Source: an uncultured Mycoplasmatota bacterium (GTDB lineage Bacteria > Bacillota_I > Bacilli_A > RF39 > UBA660). From it: DNA of 28,257 nt. The number at the start of each line of letters is the position of its first letter. The first letter of the stretch is position 1. Positions 14,558 to 22,700 of the stretch are shown here, one piece after another. A program made the translations under genes and the position numbers. The stretch lies in NCBI GenBank assembly GCA_947572405.1, contig CANPBV010000005.1:1-28257 (forward strand), given 5' to 3'. The notes beneath the pieces are model-generated. The model was given only the letters and a program-made list of their open reading frames with translations, did not search any database and had not been told where the DNA came from.

Positions 14558-15973
14558 TTATAATTCTTCTATTTTCATAAAGTTTGTATGTCTGACCTCT
14601 TTAAATGGGTATCCTCCAGTTACAATAATTTTGTCATCTTTTGTGGTCTCCATTAATGATTTGGTAATTTCTTTTGAACGTTTGATAATTTTATCAAAAG
14701 AACTTAAATCCTCGATGAGTACTGGGGTTACTCCAAAATGAAGGTTCAAGCTTTTTACGGTATTGATATCAGGACTCACCGCAATAATTGGACAGCTTGG
14801 ACGAAAACGACTCATTTTTCTAGCCGTATAACCACTAATGGTAGGCGCAATAATGGCTTTGCATTTTAGTCTATCAGCACATTCTGCAACACTATAGGCA
14901 ATCATTCCCGTAATATCTTGTTTTTCTGTTCTCATTGCTTTATCTAATAATTCCAAATAATTAATATCTTCTTCTGCCGATTCAATAATTTTTTCCATAA
15001 TAGATAAAGTCTCTATTGGAAATTTTCCAACAGTTGTCTCTCCTGACAGCATAACTGCATCTACACCATCTAATACTGCATTGGCAACATCAGATACCTC
15101 CGCTCTCGTCGGCCTCGCATTGGTTTCCATAGTCGCTAATAATTCAGTTGCAACAATGCTCACTTTTCCCATATTGTGGCATTTACTAATAATGCTTTTT
15201 TGTATTCCTGGAACTCTCTCCATTGGAACCTCTACTCCTAAGTCTCCCCTTGCAATCATAATTCCGTCACTTACTTTTATGATTTCATCAATTTCTTCTA
15301 CTGCCCTTTCATTTTCTATTTTCGCAATAATTCCGATATGATCATTATTTAAGTCGATTAATATGTCATTCACATTTAAAACATCTTCTGCACTAGATAC
15401 AAAAGATAACGCTAAATAATCTGCTCCTATTTGATTGGCATATAAAATATCATTTCGGTCTTTGTTACTTAAAAATGGCATAGATAATTTAATTCCTGGT
15501 GCATTTAATCCTTTGTTGTCTTCAATAACCCCTTCTTTTATAACTTCACAAAGTAAATAATTTGTTCCTTTTTCTACCACCTGTAGTTCAATCATTCCAT
15601 CATCCAATTTTAAAATAGAATTATACTTTACATCATTTAAGAGTCCCTTATAATTAACACTGAATTTGGTACTATCTCCAACCAATTCCTCCATATAAAT
15701 GCGAATGTAATCCCCTTTGGTCAGAAAGGCTTTTCCCCCAACAAATTTTCCCACTCTTACATTTGGCCCTTCTGTATCTAACATAATAGAAACATTCGTC
15801 CTTAATTCTTCATTGAGTTTATGAATTTTATCAATCACATCTGTACAGAAGTCATAACTAGCATGTGTCAGGTTTAGTCTTATCACATCCATGCCATTGG
15901 TAATTAAAGATTTTAATGTTGCTTCATCACTACTCGCTGGACCTATGGTTGCAATGATCTTAGTCTTATTCAT
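14558..15973 (-). CDS. pyk: Pyruvate kinase, divergent
   Basis: This converts phosphoenolpyruvate and ADP to pyruvate and ATP in glycolysis. It has 471 residues, the A/B/C-domain length without the extra C-terminal domain of Bacillus enzymes. Visible motifs are ATIGPAS, RLNLTH (32-37), MLDTEGPNVR (64-73), LDDGMIEL, AKIENERAVEEIDEI, IARGDLGVEVP and the LSGET loop. Deviations include Thr36 for the usual Ser, and Glu68 and Asn71 in DTEGPN where K+-dependent enzymes have DTKGPE. VATELLATM replaces VATQMLESM. The catalytic Lys in AKIEN and the Arg, Asn and Asp residues remain, so activity is likely, but the cation requirement is unclear. AAGGTGA precedes the ATG, and TGGTATAAT (15990-15998) may be its extended -10. 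It is first in an apparent operon with the GH31 gene. Confidence 0.92.
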   Translation of the reverse strand: MNKTKIIATIGPASSDEATLKSLITNGMDVIRLNLTHASYDFCTDVIDKIHKLNEELRTNVSIMLDTEGPNVRVGKFVGGKAFLTKGDYIRIYMEELVGDSTKFSVNYKGLLNDVKYNSILKLDDGMIELQVVEKGTNYLLCEVIKEGVIEDNKGLNAPGIKLSMPFLSNKDRNDILYANQIGADYLALSFVSSAEDVLNVNDILIDLNNDHIGIIAKIENERAVEEIDEIIKVSDGIMIARGDLGVEVPMERVPGIQKSIISKCHNMGKVSIVATELLATMETNARPTRAEVSDVANAVLDGVDAVMLSGETTVGKFPIETLSIMEKIIESAEEDINYLELLDKAMRTEKQDITGMIAYSVAECADRLKCKAIIAPTISGYTARKMSRFRPSCPIIAVSPDINTVKSLNLHFGVTPVLIEDLSSFDKIIKRSKEITKSLMETTKDDKIIVTGGYPFKEVRHTNFMKIEEL

Positions 15974-15989
15974 AGTATCACCTTATAAT

Positions 15990-15998
15990 ATTATACCA
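15990..15998 (-). promoter_or_regulatory. Possible extended -10 of pyk
   Basis: TGGTATAAT on the minus strand, 17 nt before the ATG, with TTTGTA 17 nt further upstream. The leader would be very short (about 10 nt). Confidence 0.4.
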
Positions 15999-16035
15999 AG
16001 ATTTGCCATTCCTACAAAGAGGTTTTTTTAAAATT

Positions 16036-16073
16036 AGCAAAAAAGATAAGCAACTTAACACTTATCTTTAAAA
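16036..16073 (-). terminator. Intrinsic terminator, second downstream of the pseudopilin
   Basis: On the minus strand AAAGATAAG pairs with CTTATCTTT around a 10-nt loop, followed by a T run. It lies about 195 nt beyond the pseudopilin stop and 113 nt beyond an earlier terminator, so it may end a separate small transcript. Confidence 0.8.
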
Positions 16074-16186
16074 AGCAAATGAAATCTCCTAAGTCCAAAA
16101 GTCACACCCTTTCTGGGATGGAAAAATAAACTGAACTGGCTATATATTCGGTTGTTCCACCATCTTTATGTCCCTTTATGGGTTCG
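16074..16186 (-). other. Unassigned GC-richer segment, candidate small RNA
   Basis: This segment is about 41% G+C against clearly lower surroundings, and lies between two minus-strand terminators. It contains two copies of an 11-nt hairpin word, CCCTTTATGGG (16172-16182) and CCCTTTCTGGG (16107-16117). Further pairing such as GATGG with CCATC is possible. No credible promoter, start codon or known RNA family was found. A minus-strand frame is open across it but lacks a usual start. Strand is uncertain. Confidence 0.3.
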
Positions 16187-16240
16187 CAAAAAAATGGTGT
16201 TTTATCCAATATAAAGTCATTTTTTATAAGGATACACCAT
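16187..16240 (-). terminator. Terminator of the pseudopilin gene
   Basis: A long minus-strand hairpin: ATGGTGT pairs with ACACCAT, ATCC with GGAT, and an inner TATAAA with TTTATA. A three-base bulge is present and seven T residues follow. It begins about 27 nt after the pseudopilin stop. Confidence 0.8.
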
Positions 16241-16267
16241 ATTTCAATTATAATTATTTCTTTTTCA

Positions 16268-16645
16268 TTATTGTTTTATTCCTTCAGTCTCTTCTCTCAC
16301 GACCCTATAAACATATTGATTATTTTCTAGAGTTATTGCTATTTGTAAGTCATCAGAAAATAATTCTTTTGTAATTGGATTTCTAACTTCTTCTTGTAAA
16401 ACGCCCGAACGTTTAATTTCTCCTAATGTAATATAAGTTATATTTCCTTCCTCTGGCAACACATCTATATGTTTTATGGAATAATCCTTTGCAGCTTGCT
16501 CAATTTTCTTTATTTGAATATCATACAATTTTTGCCTGTTATTTTTTATCGCTTTCGAAATAATCGGAGTAATTAAAAGTGCTAATAACGCTAATAAGAC
16601 AAGAACTCCTAATACTTCTGTTAGTGTAAAGCCATTTTTTTTCAT
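16268..16645 (-). CDS. Type IV pseudopilin-like protein (prepilin N-terminal motif)
   Basis: A 125-residue protein with a class III signal: MKKNG then FTLTEV, with cleavage expected between Gly5 and Phe6 and Glu at mature position 5. A hydrophobic helix of about 20 residues follows (VLGVLVLLALLALLITPII), then a short globular domain with an NPITKE loop. Such proteins are processed by a prepilin peptidase and assembled or retained at the membrane by type IV pilus, ComG or type II-like machinery. No pilus ATPase, platform or peptidase gene is in the window. The start at 16645 is set by AGGA 9 nt upstream; a longer frame from 16702 would bury the signal. It has its own near-consensus promoter beginning in the dnaE stop region. 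Confidence 0.85.
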   Translation of the reverse strand: MKKNGFTLTEVLGVLVLLALLALLITPIISKAIKNNRQKLYDIQIKKIEQAAKDYSIKHIDVLPEEGNITYITLGEIKRSGVLQEEVRNPITKELFSDDLQIAITLENNQYVYRVVREETEGIKQ

Positions 16646-16669
16646 AAATTCACGTCCTATTCTTCTTTT

Positions 16670-16698
16670 ATTATAATAAAAAAAAGAACAAATGACAA
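16670..16698 (-). promoter_or_regulatory. Promoter of the pseudopilin gene
   Basis: On the minus strand TTGTCA (16693-16698), a 17-nt spacer and TATAAT (16670-16675), starting 5 nt past the dnaE stop codon. Confidence 0.8.
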
Positions 16699-16702
16699 GC
16701 AT

Positions 16703-19627
16703 TTATTCTAATACCTCTAGAGTTCTGACAATTAGTTGATATTTATCAAAACGTTTTTCTATTTTGCCATAAAATTTAATAACATTTCCAATTTCTATAT
16801 CTGGATATTGTGCATAAGTTTTTGGAAATAATACAATATCTAGGTTAGAAATTTCATCACTGCCCGTAATAAAACACATGGTATCATTATTTTTAGTACC
16901 AACTTCTTTTTTCTTGTCTACATAAGCAATGATGGTTACATTCTTATCAAAGTAATCTTCAACTTCTGACAATAGCAAGTTTTCATTCAGTTTGAGACGA
17001 TATTCTGTAACAGGATGATTACTTAAATAAAAACCAAACATTTCTAGTTCATGTTCCATCAATTCATGGTTTGTATATTCTTGTTGCTCCTCTAATTCCG
17101 GTTTTAATGCATATTCTTCTGGTAAGTCTTTTACTAATTCTCCATAATTAATAATTAAGTCTAGATTATAAATTAAAGTTTTTTGATTCATTCCAAGAGA
17201 TCCAAAACAGCCTGCTTGAATTAAGCTCTGTAAGGTTTTTATATTAATACTTTTTCCATAACACCGCTTTATAAAATCATAAATATCTATAAAAGGCCCA
17301 TTGTTTCTCTCCTCTATAATCTGATTGACTGCATTGATTCCTAGATTTTTAATATTAGAAAGTGGAAATCTAACTCCATTTTCTTCTACCAGATACTCTT
17401 TTCCACTTTTATTAATATCTGGTTTTAATATCTCAATATGGTTTATTTTACACTCATAAATATAGTCTTTGGTCTTAATACTTCCAATATGCATATTTAA
17501 TAAATGTTTCATGAAATAAAGAGGATAATGTGCTTTTAAATAAGCCATTCGATAAGAAATCATTGCATAGGCAACGGAATGAGCTCTATTAAATCCATAA
17601 TCTGCAAATTTTAAAATTAAATTATAGACTTTGGTTGCTACTTCTTCTTCATATCCCCGTTCTATAGAACGCTTTATAAATCGGTCTTTTTCTTTTAATA
17701 AAACGGTTTCCTTTTTCTTACTCATGGCCCTTCTTAGAATATCTGCTTCCCCTAATGTATAACCCGCCATGACATTAGCAATAGCCATTATTTGCTCTTG
17801 ATAAACAATAATTCCATATGTATTTTCTAAAATTGGTTTTAAGTCTGGATGTAAATAATCGATCCTTTCTTTTCCATGCTTTCTTTTAATATAAGAATCT
17901 ATATTATTCATTGGCCCTGGACGATATAAAGCTAATGCTGCAAATAAATCTTCAAATGTGGTTGGACGAAATTTTCTTAAAAAGTTTTTCATTCCATCAC
18001 TTTCAAATTGAAAAATTCCCATTGTATTAACCGTTGTAAATAATGATAAAGCTTTTGGATCTTCTGCTACTATCGTATCAAATGTAAGATCGTCTGGAAT
18101 ATCTTTTAATGTATCTGCTATGAGAGTTAAATTACGGAGCGCTAAAAAGTCCATTTTTAAAAGTCCTAGTGATTCTAAATGTTCCATAGAGTATCCAGTT
18201 AAATATCCGTCTATTGCTTTCTGTAAAGGGATTATTTCATCTAAATCTATTTGTGACATGACAATTCCAGCTGCGTGAATACTGGTATGACGTTTTAATC
18301 CTTCTAATTTTAAAGATATTTGATACATCTTTTTCAATTCTTGATTTGTATTTAAATAATCTTGAAGTTTCTTATTATTTTGATAATTTTCCTTTAAAGA
18401 AATTCTAGAATCTAAATATTTGCATACTTGATCAACAAGTGAAAGATCAATATTCATAACTCTTCCTACATCACGAATGGCTTGCTTGGATCCTAATGTA
18501 CCAAATGTAATAATAGGGGCAACTTTTTTCATACCATATTTCTCCATACAATATTTGACTATTTGATCTCTTTTTGTATATTCAAAATCAATATCGATAT
18601 CTGGCATAGTTATTCTCATTGCATTTAAAAATCGTTCAAACATAAGATCATATTCAATGGGATCAATGGTTGTAATATTTAGTAAATAGGCCACTAAAGA
18701 CCCCGCTGCACTTCCTCTTCCAGGACCTACTAAAATGTCATGTTCTTTAGCATATTTTACATAATCCCAAACAACCAGAAAATAATTGCAAAAACCCATC
18801 TCTTCAATCACAGAAAGTTCATATTTTAATCTTTCAATATATTTTTTTGAAACCATTTCTCCAAATATTCTTTTTAATCCTTCTTTACATAATTGTTTTA
18901 AATAAGTAAGGGCATCAATATGATCAGGACAGTTATAGATAGGAAGCAAATTTTTATGAGTCTCAATTATTAAATTACAATCATTTTCTATTTTCTGATT
19001 ATTCTGAAAATCTTTCTCTGGATATTTATTTTTTATTTCGTCTATTATTGGAAAAGAATAATCATGATACTCCTTTTCAACATTCTCTAACGTTTTTCCT
19101 TCCCTAATTCCATTTAGGTATTGTAGATATGTAGCATCTTTTTTATCAAAATATAAAATTGGATTACAATATACACATTCTATCTCTTCTGGCAATTGTT
19201 TTCTTTCTTCTTCGGTTGCATATCCAACATATAGTTCTATGAATATTTTTTTTAGGTTAGGTAATAAAGATTGACTATAAAAAGGTACAATACATATTAG
19301 ATTACTATGATATGTTGCCATATCTAATAATGATAATTCTCTTTCACTTTTTAGGGTCTCTAATTTTAATAAATTTTGGTAGCCCTGATAATTTTTGCAA
19401 TACAAAAGGATTGGAAGTTTTTCTACTTTAATTTCTAAACCAATAATTGGTTTAATATCATTATTTTGACAAGCATGATAAAAATCCATTATTCCATACA
19501 TATTCTGGTCTGCAATAGCCAAAGCCTTAATATTATTTTCTTTGGCGTATAATATCAAATCCTCTACTTTAATCAAACTAGATAATAGGGAATTATCGGT
19601 TTTGATATATAACGGCAAATAGCTCAT
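16703..19627 (-). CDS. dnaE: DNA polymerase III alpha subunit, DnaE type (short)
   Basis: A family C replicative/repair polymerase of 974 residues, shorter than the roughly 1,100 of Bacillus DnaE. The order is an N-terminal PHP domain, palm with GPGRGSAAGSLVAYLL (near 305) and the catalytic PDIDIDFEYTKRD (near 342), fingers with YRPGPM, a helix-hairpin-helix region and a C-terminal OB fold. The PHP start reads LPLYIKTDNSLL where active PHP domains have HLHVHTEYSLL, so the metal-binding histidines are missing and no PHP nuclease activity is expected. In Firmicutes, DnaE works beside PolC and can be damage-inducible. Here a LexA-type palindrome in the promoter supports that. AAGAAGGTGA lies just before the ATG. 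Confidence 0.93.
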   Translation of the reverse strand: MSYLPLYIKTDNSLLSSLIKVEDLILYAKENNIKALAIADQNMYGIMDFYHACQNNDIKPIIGLEIKVEKLPILLYCKNYQGYQNLLKLETLKSERELSLLDMATYHSNLICIVPFYSQSLLPNLKKIFIELYVGYATEEERKQLPEEIECVYCNPILYFDKKDATYLQYLNGIREGKTLENVEKEYHDYSFPIIDEIKNKYPEKDFQNNQKIENDCNLIIETHKNLLPIYNCPDHIDALTYLKQLCKEGLKRIFGEMVSKKYIERLKYELSVIEEMGFCNYFLVVWDYVKYAKEHDILVGPGRGSAAGSLVAYLLNITTIDPIEYDLMFERFLNAMRITMPDIDIDFEYTKRDQIVKYCMEKYGMKKVAPIITFGTLGSKQAIRDVGRVMNIDLSLVDQVCKYLDSRISLKENYQNNKKLQDYLNTNQELKKMYQISLKLEGLKRHTSIHAAGIVMSQIDLDEIIPLQKAIDGYLTGYSMEHLESLGLLKMDFLALRNLTLIADTLKDIPDDLTFDTIVAEDPKALSLFTTVNTMGIFQFESDGMKNFLRKFRPTTFEDLFAALALYRPGPMNNIDSYIKRKHGKERIDYLHPDLKPILENTYGIIVYQEQIMAIANVMAGYTLGEADILRRAMSKKKETVLLKEKDRFIKRSIERGYEEEVATKVYNLILKFADYGFNRAHSVAYAMISYRMAYLKAHYPLYFMKHLLNMHIGSIKTKDYIYECKINHIEILKPDINKSGKEYLVEENGVRFPLSNIKNLGINAVNQIIEERNNGPFIDIYDFIKRCYGKSINIKTLQSLIQAGCFGSLGMNQKTLIYNLDLIINYGELVKDLPEEYALKPELEEQQEYTNHELMEHELEMFGFYLSNHPVTEYRLKLNENLLLSEVEDYFDKNVTIIAYVDKKKEVGTKNNDTMCFITGSDEISNLDIVLFPKTYAQYPDIEIGNVIKFYGKIEKRFDKYQLIVRTLEVLE

Positions 19628-19654
19628 AAAGTCACCTTCTTATTTCTATATACT

Positions 19655-19683
19655 ATCATATCATAAGAACAATTGTTCGTCAA
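19655..19683 (-). promoter_or_regulatory. dnaE promoter with LexA (SOS) box
   Basis: On the minus strand TTGACG (19678-19683), a 17-nt spacer and TATGAT (19655-19660). CGAACAATTGTTCT (19666-19679) overlaps the -35 and fills most of the spacer. Its core GAACAATTGTTC is a perfect palindrome and matches the Gram-positive LexA consensus at 12 of 14 positions. Confidence 0.8.
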
Positions 19684-19689
19684 TTACTG

Positions 19690-19724
19690 CAAAAAAAAAA
19701 GTATCACTTTTTGCGATACTTTTA
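19690..19724 (-). terminator. Terminator of the giant surface-protein gene
   Basis: On the minus strand AAAAGTATCGC pairs with GTGATACTTTT around AAAAA, followed by a run of more than ten T. The TAA stop lies at the base of the stem. Confidence 0.92.
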
Positions 19725-22700
19725 TTTATAACTTAGTTGATATGGACTTCCGACTGTACCATTTCCTCCTGTAATGATTACATTTGGATTCAATTCAATA
19801 ACTGGTCTTAAGGCACGTTCTCTTCCTTCAATTAAGGCAAAGTCTGATCCTCCTAAACTTGTTAAATACCAAGAATATCCATTATATTCATCATTATAGT
19901 TGATTGCCCATGCTGTAAGTCCTTCAACACGTCCTGTAGAGCTTGATCCAGACATCAATTCTCCAACACTTGGTAGTCCAACATATGCATAAGTATAGTT
20001 TGTACTAGCAAGTAATGTTGTTTTCTTTGGATTTTGTCCTAGTCTGTATCCATTATAATACCATTTTGTTAATAATAACATTTCTTTTTCCTTGGCACTA
20101 AATGTGTTATAAACAGTGTTATTTAGATAATGTGCAACTTCGCCTTCTTTTGTTATATCAAATGTTCCATATGTTCCATATTCCATAACTTTATATGTAT
20201 CTTTTCCTGATTCTTTGAAGAATCCATCTAAGATCAATCTTGTTGAAGTTCCATCTGTTTGCATAATACGCCAAGTTTGATTTCCTATTGTTACATATTC
20301 TCCACTATTACGTTTATTTAAAAGTGTATTGGCTTTGGCTGTTTCATTATTTTGAATGTAATATGGTTCTGCTTTTGTTCCTTTACCTGATGTAATGTTA
20401 ACATCTGCAGATAATGTAACAACTGGTCTCATAGCATATGGTTCCCAACTCTTATATCCTGTTTTTGCAACTCCATTATTGTGTACAACTACAAGAGCTG
20501 TATTTGATGAAGTTGTAATAGTATAGAATCGATCTCCGTTATTTAAGAAACTGTTTGCTCCTCCTAACAAGTTATATTCATCAAGAGTAATTAATGCCAC
20601 TTTCTCTCTAACTACATAACGGTCTGCACATGTTTCATTTGCATTATTAAGAGCTGTTCCACGTGCGTTGCAATAATTTGCTTCTACAATATATTTAGAT
20701 GGGTTATTTAAGGAATTATAGAAGTCAACATTCAACCAGTTTTCTGCATAACTGCCTTTAAACAAGCTTGATGTTCCATCGTAGTAAGCGAATCCTGCTG
20801 CTGAATCCTCAGTAATCATTTTTACTGTACCATCAGTGTTAACTGTCATAATTCTCCATAAATGACCACTATACCAAACGTAGTTTTCTGTAATATCATT
20901 ATTATTTTCATCTTTTTCTGTTTTTACATAACAGTTTTTACCTTCTACGCAATCATTTGCATTCTTGATGACTTCTCCTGTTGTTGCAGCTTTAATAGTT
21001 ACTTTTCTTGTAGCTGTTGCTTTGTTTCCTTTTTTATCTGTTGCTGTATAAGTTACTGTGTATGTTTTTCCAGTTTGATATGAATCGATATCATAACTTA
21101 CTGCTACTTTTACTGTTTCATCTAAGTTATCTTCTGCTGTTGCACCTAAATCTTGATAATTGCTTCCATATAGAAGTGTCATTTCTTCGTCACCGTTTAA
21201 TGTGATTACTGGTGCTTCTGTATCGTCAACTGTTACTGTTAATATAATGGTAGCTGTATTTCCTGCTTCATCTGTTGCTGTATAAATAACTTCATAATTA
21301 TTTAACTCTTTCAAATTAACAGTTCCATTAGATGATACAGTTACGTTCTTATCAAAATTATCTGTTACTGTTGCTGTTGGATTTGTATATGTTCCATTCT
21401 TAGCTGCTTCTACTTGAATTGTTTTGTTTTCTTTAATAGAACCATCTACGGTAATTTCTGGTGCAGTTTTATCTAATTTTAATGTTTGATCATTAGTGGC
21501 TACAACAGATCTATGTCCTGCTCTATCTACCGCTATTACACGATATGATAATGTTGATGATTCAAGATTTAAAAGTAATGTTGCTTTTCCATCTGTTGCT
21601 TCTAAACGAGCTTCATCTGTCCAAATATCATTTCCTAAACTTATTTGATATAAGAAATGTGTTACTCCACTTGTTTCATCATTTCCACTTAATAATACAT
21701 TAATATCTTCTTTATACCAGTCATTTGCATTTGGTGCCTGATCAATAGTAGCTGTTACTGTTGGAGCAATTTGATCCACTTGATATTCACTACTTGTTTT
21801 AGTAACCGAATTATCAGCTTTATCATATGCTTTCATTTCAAAAGTAATTTTACTTCCATTAATACTTTCTGGCATTTCAAATGTTGGCTCAGCGAAGTCT
21901 TCTAGTGTTACCCAGTCTGTTACTGGTGTACCATCATTTAAAATACGATATTCATATTTTGTAACACCAGTTCCATTATCGGTAGCACTTAATTTTACTT
22001 TTAATGGTTTAATATACCAACCATTTACTTGGTCTTCTGCACCATTTACAATTTCATAGTTTAAATCTGTTGGTGCCTCACTATCTACTACATTTACAGT
22101 CAATACTATGGTTCTAGTGTTTCCTGCTTCATCTGTAGATGTATATGTAATGGTTTGTTCTCCTAACTTCGTTAAATCTACATTTCCTGTTTGTGTAACT
22201 TCTCTATCTCCTGAGTATGTATCAAGTGCTGTTGCTGTTGGAATAGTATAAGCTTCATTGCTTGCTTCTACTGTAATTGTTGCATCTTCAGTATAAGCAT
22301 TCTCTCCATCTACAATTGTAATTGTTGGTGCTGTGATGTCATAGATAAACTTGATTGAAGTGGAATGACCCAGTTTATCTGTTGCTGTTACTGTATGTTC
22401 TCCTTCTGCATAATCATGATTGAATGGATTTCCATCAATCGTAATAGATGCTAGAGTATCATCAGTTGCTTCAATTGTTGGTCTTTCCTTATAATGTTTG
22501 TCTTGTTCAACACCTGTTATAATTGGATCTTTTGTATCAATTACAAATGTTTCTGTTGTTGTAAATCCTGCTTCATCTGTTACTACTACTACATATTCTC
22601 CATCTTGGAATGAATATTTATTGTCCTCTGTCAATGTTACTTCTTTTCCATTTACAGTTACAATAATAGCTGTAGCATCATTAAATGTAAGTTCTAATTC

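Noticed and set aside
16140..16186. Resemblance to a T-box motif (GGTGGAAC...CCG)
   Set aside because: The core GGTGGNACCGCG is not matched. No terminator/antiterminator pair or aminoacyl-tRNA or amino-acid gene follows.
16100..16265. Minus-strand open frame of about 57 codons after the pseudopilin
   Set aside because: It runs through a strong terminator hairpin, has no ATG with a ribosome site, and no recognised product.
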